This document shows positions 16,514 through 26,491 of a stretch of DNA of 64,000 bases, piece after piece. Source of the stretch: Roseovarius gaetbuli (GTDB taxonomy: Bacteria; Pseudomonadota; Alphaproteobacteria; Rhodobacterales; Rhodobacteraceae); the NCBI RefSeq assembly GCF_900172365.1, contig NZ_FWFJ01000008.1, forward strand, positions 55,487 through 119,486. Direction: 5' to 3'. The position numbers and the translations under genes are program-made. The first letter of the stretch is position 1. Every line of letters starts with the position of its first letter. The notes below the pieces were generated by a model that searched no databases, was not told the DNA's origin, and worked only from the letters and a program-made list of their open reading frames with translations.

Positions 16514-17989
16514 ATGCGGTTTTTGCGCCAGTGCCTGACGGGGCTGTTCCTTTTATCGCTCACCTTGGGGCTTTTGGCCTATGCCGGGCAAACCGTGGTC
16601 AGCGCGGTGTCAGAGCGCATGGCAAAAGAACCCCGCCAGCCGGATCGCCGCGAGCGTGTCTTTGCGGTGCGTACAACCCTTGCCCAAGAGGCAGACATAA
16701 CCCCGGTCCTGACCGCCTTTGGTCAGATTCAGAGCCGCCGCACGCTTGAGCTGCGCACCCAGGCCAGCGGTGTCATCACCGAACTGTCGCCAGATTTCGT
16801 CGAGGGCGGACAGGTCCGCGCCGGGCAGTTTCTGGCGCGGATCGACCCCGCCGATGCGCAAACCGCGCGCGATCGTGCCCGCGCTGATCGGATGGACGCC
16901 GAGGCCGAAACCCGCGAAGCCGCCCGCGCGCTTGATCTGGCCCGCGACGAGCTTGAGGCGGCGCGCGATCAATATGCCCTGCAAGAGCGTGCCCTGACCC
17001 GCCAGCGCGACCTGCAATCGCGCGGCGTCGGCACCACCGCCACTGTCGAGGCGGCCGAACTTGCCGGCGCCCAGGCCCGCCAATCCGTGCTCGGCAGCCG
17101 TCAGGCGCTTGCCCTGGCCGAAGCCCGGATTGACCGCGCCGCGACCGATCTGGCGCGCGCCGAACTGTTGCTCTCCGAGGCCGAGCGCCGCCTTGACGAG
17201 ACCCGCATCACCGCCGATTTCAGCGGCACGCTCAGCGACGTGAGCGTCGTCGCAGGGCGGCTTGTGTCGGCCAATGAACAACTTGCGCAGCTGGTCGATG
17301 CCACATCGCTTGAGGTGGCGTTTCGCGTTTCGACCCCGCAATATGCCCGGCTTCTGGATGATCAGGGCGCCCTGATCGGCGCCCCGGTGAAGGTAAGCCT
17401 TGATGTCTTCGGTCTCGAACTCTCCGCGACGGGGGAAATCTCTCGCGATAGCGCCGCCGTCGGCGAGGGGCGCACCGGGCGGCTGATCTTTGCGACGCTT
17501 GATATGGCCCCGGCGATGAAGCCCGGCGATTTCGTCACCGTGCAGATCGACGAGCCGCCGCTGGAGCGCGTCATTGCCCTGCCCGCCTCGGCGCTTGGGC
17601 CGGATGGGGCTGTACTGGTGCTCGGCGAGGATGACCGCCTTGAGGCGCGCGGCGTGACGCTCCTGCGCCGTCAGGGCAACGACATCCTGGTGCGCGCGCC
17701 GGGGCTTGCCGGGCGCGCGGTGGTTGATCAACGCACCCCGGTGCTTGGCCCCGGCATCAAGGTGCGCACGCTTTCCCCCGAGGCGGCCATGCAAGGGGGC
17801 GATGAGGCCGCCGCCAAACCCGCCGATCTGGTTGAATTGACCCCGGACCGGCGCGCGCGGCTGGTGTCCTTCGTGCAGTCAAACAATGACATGCCCGCCG
17901 CCGTGAAAGAGCGTCTCCTGGGTCAGCTCGACAAACCCCGCGTGCCCACCGCCATGGTCGAACGCCTCGAACGCCGGATCGGAGGCTAA
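16514..17989 (+). CDS. RND efflux periplasmic adaptor subunit
   Basis: Encodes 491 residues. Membrane-fusion proteins link an inner-membrane RND pump to an outer-membrane channel. An N-terminal hydrophobic helix (residues 9-30) anchors it. The biotinyl-lipoyl half-motif around GVITELSPDFVEGGQVRAGQ (about residue 85) is followed by a long helical hairpin (about 110-225) and a second lipoyl half plus beta-barrel from about 230. The C-terminal tail, about 90 residues, is unusually long and helical. The permease gene follows after three bases. An outer-membrane TolC partner is not encoded nearby. Confidence 0.92.
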   Translation: MRFLRQCLTGLFLLSLTLGLLAYAGQTVVSAVSERMAKEPRQPDRRERVFAVRTTLAQEADITPVLTAFGQIQSRRTLELRTQASGVITELSPDFVEGGQVRAGQFLARIDPADAQTARDRARADRMDAEAETREAARALDLARDELEAARDQYALQERALTRQRDLQSRGVGTTATVEAAELAGAQARQSVLGSRQALALAEARIDRAATDLARAELLLSEAERRLDETRITADFSGTLSDVSVVAGRLVSANEQLAQLVDATSLEVAFRVSTPQYARLLDDQGALIGAPVKVSLDVFGLELSATGEISRDSAAVGEGRTGRLIFATLDMAPAMKPGDFVTVQIDEPPLERVIALPASALGPDGAVLVLGEDDRLEARGVTLLRRQGNDILVRAPGLAGRAVVDQRTPVLGPGIKVRTLSPEAAMQGGDEAAAKPADLVELTPDRRARLVSFVQSNNDMPAAVKERLLGQLDKPRVPTAMVERLERRIGG

Positions 17990-17992
17990 GCC

Positions 17993-20900
17993 ATGCAGGG
18001 CGCGCCCACCGGGCCATTGCAGGGCATCCTGTCCTATTTCACCCGCCATCGCACGGCGGCTAACCTCTTGCTTGTGGTGATGATCGCGCTTGGCCTGATG
18101 GCCCTGCCGCGCATGCGCGCGCAGTTCTTTCCCGATGTGGTGATCGACAACGTAAGCGTCTCGGTCACCTGGGAGGGCGCCAGCGCCGAGGATGTCGACA
18201 ACGCCATTGTCCAGCTTCTCGAACCCGCCCTCCTGGCCGTCGAAGGCGTCGAAAGCTCAAGCGCCAGCAGCCGCGAGAACAGTGCCACGCTCAGCCTCGA
18301 ATTCGAACCCGGCTGGGATATGGGGCGCGCCGCTGACGAGGTACAGGCGGCGCTTGATATCATCACTACCCTGCCCGAAGAGGCCGACGAGCCGGTCGTG
18401 CGGCGTGGGGTCTGGCGCGACCGCGTGACCGATGTGGTGATCACCGGCCCCGTGGGCACCCAGCAACTTGCGCTTCTGGCCGATGAATTCGTGATCCGCC
18501 TGTTTGACGCGGGCGTCACCCGCACCACGATTCAGGGCGTCGCCGCGCCGGAAACCCTCATCGAGGTGCCCTCGACGAGCCTGATCGCCAATGACATCAC
18601 GATGGCCGAGATCGCCGCCGCCCTTGCCGCCGAGATCACCGCCGATCCGGCGGGCGACATGAGTGGCGCCAATACCCGCATTCGCACCGGCGTCGAAAAG
18701 CGAAGCCCCGATCAGCTTGCCGATGTGGTGCTGCGCTCAAATCCCGACGGCTCGTCGCTGACCGTGGGCGATGTGGCGCGCGTGCGCGTCAAGGGCGTGA
18801 CCCGCGATGTCGCCTATTTCGTCGGCGACAAACCCGCCATCACCGTGCGTGTCGACCGCTCGGCGCGCGGCGATGCGCTTGATATTCAAGCCAAGGTTCA
18901 GACCCTTGCCGATCAGATGACCGAGACCCTGCCCGAGGGCGTCGACATCACCCTTATCCGCACCCGCGCCGAGGCCATTTCGGGCCGCATCAGCATGCTG
19001 CTCGACAATGCGCTGACCGGGCTGGCGATGGTGGTGGGGCTGTTATTTCTGTTCCTCAACGCGCGCACCGCATTCTGGGTGGCGGCCGGCATTCCCGTGG
19101 CCCTTTTGGCGGCGATGGCGTTTATGTTTGCAGCCGGTCTTACGATCAACATGATCTCGCTGTTCGCATTGATCATCACGCTTGGCATCGTGGTCGATGA
19201 CGCCATCGTGGTGGGCGAACATGCCGATGCGCGCCTGCGCAAGCTGGGCGAACCGCCGATGGTCGCCGCCGAACGCGCCGCGGCACGCATGGCGCTTCCG
19301 GTGTTCTCCGCCACGCTGACCACGCTGATCGCGTTTTTCGGGCTGGCGGTGATTGGCGGGCGGTTTGGCGATCTGATCTATGACATCCCCTTCACGGTGA
19401 TCGCCGTGCTGATCGCAAGCCTGATCGAGTGCTTCCTGATCCTGCCCAACCACATGGCGCATGCCCTGGCCCATTCGGGGCGGCTGCATTGGTACGACTG
19501 GCCAAGCCGGGTGGTCAATCGCGGCTTTGGCTGGTTTCGCGAGCGCGCCTTTCGCCCGCTGATCGCGCTGGTGATCCGGGGCCGTTACGTGGTGCTAGCC
19601 GCCACCATCCTGTTGCTCGCGGTTCAGGCGGCGGCCTTCATTCGCGGCGATGTCACATGGCGCTTTTTCAACGCCCCCGAACGCGGCAGCGTCAGCGGCA
19701 ATTTCGCCATGAGCCCCGGCGCCACCCGCGACGACACCCTTGCCATGATGCGCGAAATGCAGCGCGCCACCGAAGCCCTTGGCGCCGAATACGAGGCCGA
19801 ACACGGCACCAATCCGCTTGATTACGTGATCGCCCAGATCGGCGGCACGGCGGGGCGCGGCCTTGCCGGGGCCGACAGCAAGGACGCCGATTTGCTCGGC
19901 GGCATCACCATCGAGTTGATCGACGCCGACCTGCGCCCCTATTCAAGCTTTGCTTTTGTCGCCGACCTTCAGGACCGGGTCGAGCGTCATCCGCTTGTCG
20001 AAACCCTGAGCTTTCGTGGCGGGCGCTCTGGCCCCGGCGGCGACGCGCTTGATGTGCAATTCTACGGCGCCAGCGCCGATATCCTCAAATCCGCCGCCGA
20101 GGCGCTCAAGACCGCCCTCTCGCGCTATCCAGAGGTGTCGGCGGTCGAGGACAACCTTGCCTATGACAAAGAGGAATTGATCCTTGAACTGACCCCGCAG
20201 GGGCAGGCGCTTGGCTTTGCGATTGACGATCTGGGGCGCGTGCTGCGCCACCGGGTCGGCGGGATCGAAGCCGCGACCTATCCTGACGGGCCGCGCTCTG
20301 CCGAGGTGCGTGTCGAGCTGCCTGAGGGCGAGCTGACGGCAGATTTCATCGAGCGGATGCAACTTCGCACGCCGGGCGGTGAATATGTTCTGTTGGCCGA
20401 TATCGTCAGTGTCACGCAGCGCACCGGCTTTTCCACCGTGCGGCGTGAAAACGGTCTGCGGCTGATCAATGTGACCGGCGATATATCCGAGGATGACCCG
20501 GCCCGCGCCAGCGAGATAAGCGCGCTGCTGAAAACCGAGATCCTGCCCAAGGTGGCCAGCGAATATCAGGTTGAGTGGCGCCTTGCCGGTCTTTCCGAGC
20601 AAGAAGATGAATTCATGGCCGATGCCCGGCTTGGGCTGATCCTGACATTGCTGGGCATCTACCTTGTGCTGTCGCTGGTCTTTGCAAGCTGGACCCGGCC
20701 CTTGGTGGTCATGGCGATCATCCCTTTCGGTCTTGTCGGCACAATTTATGGCCATGCGCAATGGGATGTGCCGCTGAGCATGTTCACGGTGGTCGGCCTT
20801 TTGGGCATGACCGGGATCATCATCAACGATTCCATCGTGTTGGTGACGGCGATTGACGAATACGCCAGCGAACGCGGCATTATTCCGGCGATCATCGACG

Positions 20901-21391
20901 GGGTTGCCGACCGGCTTCGACCGGTGCTTTTGACCACACTCACCACGGTTCTGGGCCTGACGCCGCTGCTGTTTGAACGCTCGACGCAGGCGCAGTTTCT
21001 CAAGCCCACGGTGATCACGCTGGTCTATGGGCTTGGCTTTGGCATGCTTCTGGTGCTTTTGGTCGTGCCCGCTTTGATCGCCATGCAACAGGATATTGCC
21101 CGCCAGATCGCGGCCCTGCGGCGCGGTCTCAAGGTGCGGCGCGGCCCGCTTGGGGCCATGCTCTGGCTCGGACTTGGGACGATGCTGGCCTGGCTTGGGG
21201 CAACCCTTGGTGCCACCCTTGCGACCGGCGCCTTGCCCGGCGCACTCGCGCAGGCGCTACCGATGCTCGCCGCCCTGTCGCCGATGCTAGCCGCGCTGCT
21301 GCTGTTTGTCGCCGGGACATTCGCCCTTTTGATGGTGATCTATATCGCCATGGCCATCGCGCATCGCCGCGCGCGCACCACGGCACATTAA
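17993..21391 (+). CDS. RND efflux transporter permease
   Basis: Encodes 1132 residues. AcrB-type pumps expel drugs, lipids or metabolites using the proton gradient. The fold is recognisable from the N-terminal helix, two large periplasmic domains and two sets of hydrophobic helices. The paired aspartates of helix 4, in GIVVDDAIVVGE (about residue 397), are intact; helix 10 carries GMTGIIINDSIV. The C-terminal 80 residues add an extra hydrophobic stretch beyond the usual end, including a TM-like segment rich in leucine and alanine. It is translated immediately after its adaptor. The substrate cannot be inferred. Confidence 0.95.
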   Translation: MQGAPTGPLQGILSYFTRHRTAANLLLVVMIALGLMALPRMRAQFFPDVVIDNVSVSVTWEGASAEDVDNAIVQLLEPALLAVEGVESSSASSRENSATLSLEFEPGWDMGRAADEVQAALDIITTLPEEADEPVVRRGVWRDRVTDVVITGPVGTQQLALLADEFVIRLFDAGVTRTTIQGVAAPETLIEVPSTSLIANDITMAEIAAALAAEITADPAGDMSGANTRIRTGVEKRSPDQLADVVLRSNPDGSSLTVGDVARVRVKGVTRDVAYFVGDKPAITVRVDRSARGDALDIQAKVQTLADQMTETLPEGVDITLIRTRAEAISGRISMLLDNALTGLAMVVGLLFLFLNARTAFWVAAGIPVALLAAMAFMFAAGLTINMISLFALIITLGIVVDDAIVVGEHADARLRKLGEPPMVAAERAAARMALPVFSATLTTLIAFFGLAVIGGRFGDLIYDIPFTVIAVLIASLIECFLILPNHMAHALAHSGRLHWYDWPSRVVNRGFGWFRERAFRPLIALVIRGRYVVLAATILLLAVQAAAFIRGDVTWRFFNAPERGSVSGNFAMSPGATRDDTLAMMREMQRATEALGAEYEAEHGTNPLDYVIAQIGGTAGRGLAGADSKDADLLGGITIELIDADLRPYSSFAFVADLQDRVERHPLVETLSFRGGRSGPGGDALDVQFYGASADILKSAAEALKTALSRYPEVSAVEDNLAYDKEELILELTPQGQALGFAIDDLGRVLRHRVGGIEAATYPDGPRSAEVRVELPEGELTADFIERMQLRTPGGEYVLLADIVSVTQRTGFSTVRRENGLRLINVTGDISEDDPARASEISALLKTEILPKVASEYQVEWRLAGLSEQEDEFMADARLGLILTLLGIYLVLSLVFASWTRPLVVMAIIPFGLVGTIYGHAQWDVPLSMFTVVGLLGMTGIIINDSIVLVTAIDEYASERGIIPAIIDGVADRLRPVLLTTLTTVLGLTPLLFERSTQAQFLKPTVITLVYGLGFGMLLVLLVVPALIAMQQDIARQIAALRRGLKVRRGPLGAMLWLGLGTMLAWLGATLGATLATGALPGALAQALPMLAALSPMLAALLLFVAGTFALLMVIYIAMAIAHRRARTTAH

Positions 21392-21441
21392 GGGCGTGTT
21401 CTGGCTTGCACGCGCGGCCCGGCGGCGCTAGGCCTAGCGCC

Positions 21442-22380
21442 ATGCGTATCATCCGGGATTTCCACTATGTCACCGAGGCCGATCGCGGTGCCAGCGCCGC
21501 CATCGGTAATTTCGATGGCGTTCATCTTGGCCACCGTTCGGTGATCGACATCGCCCGCAAGGCCGGTGACGCGATCAACGCCCCGCTTGGCATTCTGACA
21601 TTCGAGCCGCACCCGCGCGAATATTTCGCGCCCGACGCCCCGCCCTTTCGCCTGATGGGGCCAGAGGCGCGCGCACACCGGCTTGAGAAGCTCGGAGTAG
21701 AGCGGCTCTATGAGTTGAACTTCAACGCCGCCCTCAGCGCGCTGACGCCAGAGGGGTTTGCCCGCACGGTGCTAAGCGACGGGCTTGGCCTGCGTCATGT
21801 GGTGGTCGGGGCCGATTTCTGCTTTGGCAAGGGGCGCGCGGGCACCGCCGCCGATCTTGAGGCATTCGGCGCCGAGATGGGCTTTGGCGTGACGATCGCC
21901 AGGCTTCTGGAAGGCGATGCCGGCCAGGTGTCATCAACCGCGATCCGCCGCGCCCTTAGCGAAGGCGAGCCAAAGAGCGCCGCCAATATGCTGGGCCATT
22001 GGCACCGTATCGAAGGCCCGGTCATAGGCGGCGAACAACGCGGTCGCGAGCTTGGATACCCCACCGCGAACATGTCGATTGCCGGGCTGCACCCACCGAA
22101 ATTCGGGGTGTATGCCGTCTTGGTTGATGTGCTTGATGGGCCGCACAAGGGCACCTATCACGGCGCCGCCTCGCTTGGGGTGCGCCCGATGTTCAACGGC
22201 GAGGTTGCCAATCTGGAGACCTTCATTTTCGACTTTTCCGGCGATCTTTACGGCACTGATCTGTCGGTCGGGCTTGTCGAGTACCTTCGCCCCGAAGAGA
22301 CCTTTGACAGCCTGGAACTCTTCATCGCCCAGATGGATGCCGATTGTCTGCGCGCCCGCCAGATTCTGGCCGCCCTATGA
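21442..22380 (+). CDS. ribF: Bifunctional riboflavin kinase / FAD synthetase
   Basis: Encodes 312 residues. RibF phosphorylates riboflavin to FMN and then adenylylates it to FAD. The N-terminal FAD synthetase half carries GNFDGVHLGH near residue 23 and the ISSTAIR-like VSSTAIRRAL near 165; the kinase half carries GYPTAN near residue 205 and ends with the Asp/Glu-rich segment. The start at 21442 is the MRIIRDF methionine. The stop overlaps the following YcgN-type gene by ATGA. Confidence 0.96.
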   Translation: MRIIRDFHYVTEADRGASAAIGNFDGVHLGHRSVIDIARKAGDAINAPLGILTFEPHPREYFAPDAPPFRLMGPEARAHRLEKLGVERLYELNFNAALSALTPEGFARTVLSDGLGLRHVVVGADFCFGKGRAGTAADLEAFGAEMGFGVTIARLLEGDAGQVSSTAIRRALSEGEPKSAANMLGHWHRIEGPVIGGEQRGRELGYPTANMSIAGLHPPKFGVYAVLVDVLDGPHKGTYHGAASLGVRPMFNGEVANLETFIFDFSGDLYGTDLSVGLVEYLRPEETFDSLELFIAQMDADCLRARQILAAL

Positions 22381-22847
22381 GCGATCCGATTGAGCGCAGC
22401 GGCCTGCGCCCCGAGTTCTGGAAAACCACCCCGCTTGAGCGGATGACCCAAAACGAGTGGGAGGCGCTCTGCGACGGCTGTGGCAAATGCTGCATGAACA
22501 AGCTTGAGGACGAAGACAGCGGCGAAGTGGTCCTGACCCGGATCGCCTGTCGGCTGTTTGACGACACCACCTGTCGCTGTTCGCAATATCCGATCCGCCA
22601 TCAGTTCGTGCCGGAATGCATCTCGCTCAGCCCCAAGAACCTTGACAGTCACCTCTACTGGATGCCCGAAACCTGCGCCTATAAACTGTTGCGTCAGGGC
22701 AAGCCGCTTTACGACTGGCATCCGCTCATTTCGGGCGATCCGCAGAGTGTGCATGACGCGCGCGTGTCGATGCAATCGCGCACCCTGCCCGAGTTCGAGA
22801 TTTCCGAGGACGACTGGGAAGATCATATCATCGAGGAACCAACCTGA
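22377..22847 (+). CDS. YcgN family cysteine-cluster protein
   Basis: Encodes 156 residues. The family has a conserved cysteine cluster thought to bind a metal; the residues are visible in CDGCGKCC (about residue 32), in RIACRLFDDTTCRCSQY and in later cysteines. E. coli YcgN is of unknown function. The start overlaps ribF by ATGA and the stop overlaps the threonine aldolase gene by TGATG, so the three are co-translated. Length and spacing are typical. Confidence 0.9.
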   Translation: MSDPIERSGLRPEFWKTTPLERMTQNEWEALCDGCGKCCMNKLEDEDSGEVVLTRIACRLFDDTTCRCSQYPIRHQFVPECISLSPKNLDSHLYWMPETCAYKLLRQGKPLYDWHPLISGDPQSVHDARVSMQSRTLPEFEISEDDWEDHIIEEPT

Positions 22848-23893
22848 TGTTCTTTGGCTCTGACAATACCGGCCCCGCGCACCCCTCTGTAATGGCCGCC
22901 ATGGCCGAGGCCAACACCGGGTTTCAGCCCTCTTACGGCGATGACGCGCTGATGGACAGGGTGCGCGACCAGATCCGCACCCTGTTCGAGGCCCCGCACG
23001 CCAGCGTTTACCTTGTGGCAACCGGCACGGCGGCGAATGCCCTTGCGCTGGCCACGCTGTCGCAGCCCTGGCAGACAGTGTTCTGCACGCCGCTGGCGCA
23101 TATCCACACCGATGAATGCAACGCGCCCGAGTTCTTTACCGGCGGCGCCAAACTCAGCCTGACAGGCGCGGCCGACAAGATGACGCCCGCCGATCTAAGG
23201 GCCGCGATTGCCGAGTGGCCCAAGGGCGACGTGCATGTGGCGCAGCATGGGCCGCTTGCCCTGACGCAGGCCACCGAACGGGGCCGGATTTATAGCTGCG
23301 AGGAGCTGGCGGCGCTGACACAGGTGGCGCGCGATCACGGCTTGCCGACCTACCTTGACGGCGCGCGCTTTGCCAATGCGGTGGCGGCCCTTGGCTGCAC
23401 CCCGGCGGAAATGACCTGGAAGGCCGGGATTGACGCGGTCAGCATGGGCGGCACCAAGAACGGCTGTCTCGGGGTCGAGGCGGTGATCTTTTTCAACCCC
23501 GAAAACGCCTGGGAATTCGAGCTGCGGCGCAAACGCTCGGCGCATCTGTTCTCCAAGCATCGGTTTTTGTCGGCGCAGATGCTGGGGTACCTCAAGGACG
23601 ATCTGTGGCTTGATCTGGCGCGCACCGCCAATGCCCGCGCCGCGACGCTGGTGGCGGGGCTGCGCGATCTGCCAGAGGCCGGGATCGTGGTCGAGCCAGA
23701 GGTCAACATGATCTTCGCCACCCTGCCGCGCGCCACCCATCAGCGGCTCAAGGCGGCGGGGGCGGCCTATGGCCTTTATGACGGTCCGCTTGACAATGGC
23801 CCCGATGACGAACCGCTGATGATGCGGCTGGTCTGCGACTGGTCGATCACCGAAGAGCAGATCGCGACCTTCCTCGGCATCGCGCGCGGCTAA
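22847..23893 (+). CDS. ltaE: Low-specificity L-threonine aldolase
   Basis: Encodes 348 residues. It is a pyridoxal-phosphate enzyme that cleaves L-threonine or L-allo-threonine to glycine and acetaldehyde. The lysine that binds the cofactor lies in MGGTKNG (about residue 202), and the DGAR segment before it (about residue 169) is conserved. The N-terminal FGSDNTGPAHPSV is typical. Its start overlaps the YcgN-type gene stop by TGATG. Little noncoding DNA separates it from the convergent hydrolase gene. Confidence 0.95.
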   Translation: MFFGSDNTGPAHPSVMAAMAEANTGFQPSYGDDALMDRVRDQIRTLFEAPHASVYLVATGTAANALALATLSQPWQTVFCTPLAHIHTDECNAPEFFTGGAKLSLTGAADKMTPADLRAAIAEWPKGDVHVAQHGPLALTQATERGRIYSCEELAALTQVARDHGLPTYLDGARFANAVAALGCTPAEMTWKAGIDAVSMGGTKNGCLGVEAVIFFNPENAWEFELRRKRSAHLFSKHRFLSAQMLGYLKDDLWLDLARTANARAATLVAGLRDLPEAGIVVEPEVNMIFATLPRATHQRLKAAGAAYGLYDGPLDNGPDDEPLMMRLVCDWSITEEQIATFLGIARG

Positions 23894-23901
23894 CGCGTCG
23901 C

Positions 23902-24708
23902 TCAGGTCCAGGCCAGAAAGCGCAACACCTCAGAGCTGACCTGCTTGGGATGGGTGATCGGCCCCATATGCCCGGCGCCGATGACCACCGACCTCTCGAC
24001 GCGCCCAAGGCGCGCCGCGAGCCCTTCGTTGATCGCCGCGATGATCGCCGGTGACTGGCTGCCTTCGAGCAAAAGCGCCGGGGCGGTGATCCGCCCGAGC
24101 GCACCGCTGGCAAGCATCCCGCCCGCGTCGTCATAAAGCGCAGGCGCTGCTGCCTCGATGAGCGGCATTTGCGCGGCCATCGCGGCGCGCGCCTCGGCAG
24201 GTATATCCGACCAGGCACGCCCATCGCCCCAGACCCGGATGAACCCCTCTGCCGCAAGGTGATAATCTCCGGTGGCCATGCCCTGCGCATACATCGCCAG
24301 CTCCACCTCATGCGGCGCGCGCATTTCGGGGTGATCGGCAAGAGCCACGCCGAAAAACACCGGCTCATAGAGGATCAGAGAGCGCACGAGATCGGGGTAC
24401 TCGACCGCCAGCCGGAGGGCCACCGTCGCCCCAAAGGAATGGCCGATGATATCCGTCGGCCCCTCCAGAAAGCTGGCCGCGATCCGGGTCGTCACCTCCT
24501 GAATTTCGCCGCGCCCATCCCAATCGGCGCTGCGCCCATGGCCCGGCGCGTCAAAGGTAACCATACCAAGAGCACCGGACAGGCCCCGCGCCAGGCCGCC
24601 CCAGCTTGCGCCATGGGCCAGCGAGCAATGCAGCATCAGCGCCGCGCGCGGCCCTTGTCCGAATGTCGTCCAGTAGGTCTCGACCCCGGCCTTTTCGGCG
24701 CGTGGCAT
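23902..24708 (-). CDS. Alpha/beta hydrolase
   Basis: Encodes 268 residues. The fold is recognisable from the oxyanion-hole stretch HCSLAHGASWGG near residue 27, the nucleophile elbow GHSFGA (about residue 89) and the catalytic histidine in GAGHMGP (about residue 245). Such enzymes act on esters, lactones or amides; the substrate is unknown. The start at 24708 (MPRAEKAG) lies four bases after the stop of the DsbA-like gene, so both share a message. Confidence 0.88.
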   Translation of the reverse strand: MPRAEKAGVETYWTTFGQGPRAALMLHCSLAHGASWGGLARGLSGALGMVTFDAPGHGRSADWDGRGEIQEVTTRIAASFLEGPTDIIGHSFGATVALRLAVEYPDLVRSLILYEPVFFGVALADHPEMRAPHEVELAMYAQGMATGDYHLAAEGFIRVWGDGRAWSDIPAEARAAMAAQMPLIEAAAPALYDDAGGMLASGALGRITAPALLLEGSQSPAIIAAINEGLAARLGRVERSVVIGAGHMGPITHPKQVSSEVLRFLAWT

Positions 24709-24712
24709 GGCG

Positions 24713-25312
24713 TTAGAGCTTGCCCGCCAGATGAAGATCAAGCTCGTCTAGGCGGTCCTGCCCCCAAAAGCTTTGCCCGCTGTCCACCACGTAAAACGGC
24801 GCTCCGAAAACCCCGGCATTCACCGCCTCTTCAAGATTGCGGGCATAGGTCTCTGCCCCGCTCAGCAAACCGCTATCGGCAAGTTTGGGATCAAAGCCGG
24901 CCTTTTGCAGGCACGCGCGCACCACGTCATCGCCCGCGATATCGCGGTCCTCGACCCAACAGGCCCGCATGATGGCATGCGCAAGCGCCCCAAGATCACC
25001 GCCCCCCGCATTTTGCGCGGCAATGATCGCATAGGACGACGGCGCCGGGTTGGTTGGCCAATGCGCGGGCTTGAGGTTAAGCACCATACCGCGCCTTTTC
25101 GCCTGTCGCGGCAGTTCCTGCGCGCGGTAGGCATTGCGCGAGGGGTGGCGCTCGGCGGGCGGGGTGCCGCCCGTGCGCGCGAACAGCGCCATGATATCGA
25201 GCGGCTTGTAGGTCACCGTCGCGCCATGCTTGGCGGCAATTTCCTCCAACCCGGTACCCGCCAGATAGGCATAGGGTGACAAAGTTGAGAAATAATAGTC
25301 GATATGGGCCAT
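24713..25312 (-). CDS. 2-hydroxychromene-2-carboxylate isomerase family (DsbA-like) protein
   Basis: Encodes 199 residues. The family has a thioredoxin/DsbA fold in which a serine replaces the redox cysteine; here [13 protein letters not shown] (about residue 4) provides the glutathione-activating serine. The later segment [21 protein letters not shown] (split, near residue 170) is the typical C-terminal signature. Known members isomerise aromatic degradation intermediates with glutathione. The real substrate is unknown. The start at 25312 follows the MAHIDYY methionine. It is co-transcribed with the alpha/beta hydrolase downstream. Confidence 0.88.
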   Translation of the reverse strand: MAHIDYYFSTLSPYAYLAGTGLEEIAAKHGATVTYKPLDIMALFARTGGTPPAERHPSRNAYRAQELPRQAKRRGMVLNLKPAHWPTNPAPSSYAIIAAQNAGGGDLGALAHAIMRACWVEDRDIAGDDVVRACLQKAGFDPKLADSGLLSGAETYARNLEEAVNAGVFGAPFYVVDSGQSFWGQDRLDELDLHLAGKL

Positions 25313-25414
25313 TTTGGCGTGCTCCCCCGTTGCATAGCTTTGCCTGACCCTAGGCACATGCTAAGCGGTGTCAACATCACGAATCTGTCACATTGCACAG
25401 CCGGGGACCTCACC

Positions 25415-26431
25415 ATGCCAACCACATCGCAACCCAAGCTCATTTCGGGCAACGCCAACATGCCACTTGCCACCGCCATTGCGCGGCGCATGTCGATGCA
25501 TCGCGGCGTCAACGTGGGTCTTGTCGACGCACGGGTGGAACGTTTCAACGATGGCGAGATTTTCGTCGAGGTCTATGAGAACGTGCGCGGCGAGGATATG
25601 TTCATCATTCAGCCGACCTCGAACCCGGCCAATGACAACCTGATGGAACTGCTGATCATGGCGGACGCTCTGCGCCGGTCCTCGGCGGCGCGCATCACCG
25701 CCGTGATCCCCTATTTCGGCTATGCCCGCCAGGATCGCCGCTCCAAGGCGCGCACGCCGATCTCGGCCAAGCTTGTGGCCAACATGATCGTCGAGGCGGG
25801 GATTGAACGGGTTCTCACGATGGATCTGCATGCGGCACAGATCCAGGGCTTTTTCGACATTCCTGTCGACAACCTTTATGCCTCGCCGATCTTTGCGCTT
25901 GACATCATGATGCAGTTCAAAGGCGGGATGGAGGACCTTATGGTCGTCTCGCCAGACGTCGGCGGCGTGGCGCGCGCGCGCGAATTGGCCAAACGGATCG
26001 AGGCGCCCCTGTCGATCGTTGACAAACGCCGCGAGAAAGCCGGCGAAGTGGCGGAAATGACGGTGATCGGCGACGTGACCGGCAAGAAATGCCTGATCGT
26101 CGACGACATGTGCGACACTGCGGGCACGCTCTGCAAGGCGGCCGAGCTTTTGATGGAAAACGGCGCCTCAGAGGTGCACGCCTATATCAGCCACGGCGTC
26201 ATGTCCGGCCCGGCGGTCGAACGGATAGAGAAATCGGTGATGAAATCGCTGGTGCTGACCGACACCATCGCCCCCACCGCCGCAGTGCGCGCTGCCCATA
26301 ATATCCGCATTCTGCCCACGGCGCCGGTCTTTGCACAGGCAATCCTGAACATCTGGAATGGCACAAGCGTGTCGTCGCTGTTCGAAACCCCGACGCTTGA
26401 ACCGGTCTATGAGGGCCAGTTCGGCATCTGA
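25415..26431 (+). CDS. prs: Ribose-phosphate pyrophosphokinase
   Basis: Encodes 338 residues. It makes PRPP from ribose-5-phosphate and ATP, feeding purine, pyrimidine, histidine and NAD synthesis. The signatures are clear: [16 protein letters not shown] near residue 48, [11 protein letters not shown] near 105, [14 protein letters not shown] near 138, the flexible loop, and the PRPP-binding [11 protein letters not shown] near 230. The ATG at 25415 gives the family-typical N-terminus; upstream in-frame extension is not supported. The gene is convergent with the lectin-like gene and separated from it by a family C hairpin. Confidence 0.96.
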   Translation: MPTTSQPKLISGNANMPLATAIARRMSMHRGVNVGLVDARVERFNDGEIFVEVYENVRGEDMFIIQPTSNPANDNLMELLIMADALRRSSAARITAVIPYFGYARQDRRSKARTPISAKLVANMIVEAGIERVLTMDLHAAQIQGFFDIPVDNLYASPIFALDIMMQFKGGMEDLMVVSPDVGGVARARELAKRIEAPLSIVDKRREKAGEVAEMTVIGDVTGKKCLIVDDMCDTAGTLCKAAELLMENGASEVHAYISHGVMSGPAVERIEKSVMKSLVLTDTIAPTAAVRAAHNIRILPTAPVFAQAILNIWNGTSVSSLFETPTLEPVYEGQFGI

Positions 26432-26455
26432 TTTCAGAACAACGGCAAGGCCACT

Positions 26456-26490
26456 CGTAGGGTGGGTGAAACCCACGCCCGCGCGGGTGG
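26456..26490. repeat. Family C hairpin repeat, copy 1
   Basis: GTAGGGTGGGTGAAACCCAC contains a perfect GTGGGT-GAA-ACCCAC hairpin, followed by a second GC-rich palindrome. The same motif recurs at 32258-32290. It lies between the convergent prs and lectin-like genes and may act as a terminator or mRNA stabiliser. Confidence 0.65.
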
Positions 26491-26491
26491 C

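Noticed and set aside
19943..21088. 381-codon minus-strand frame within the RND permease gene
   Set aside because: Antisense shadow of a conserved transporter; His/Gln-rich composition reflects codon complement.
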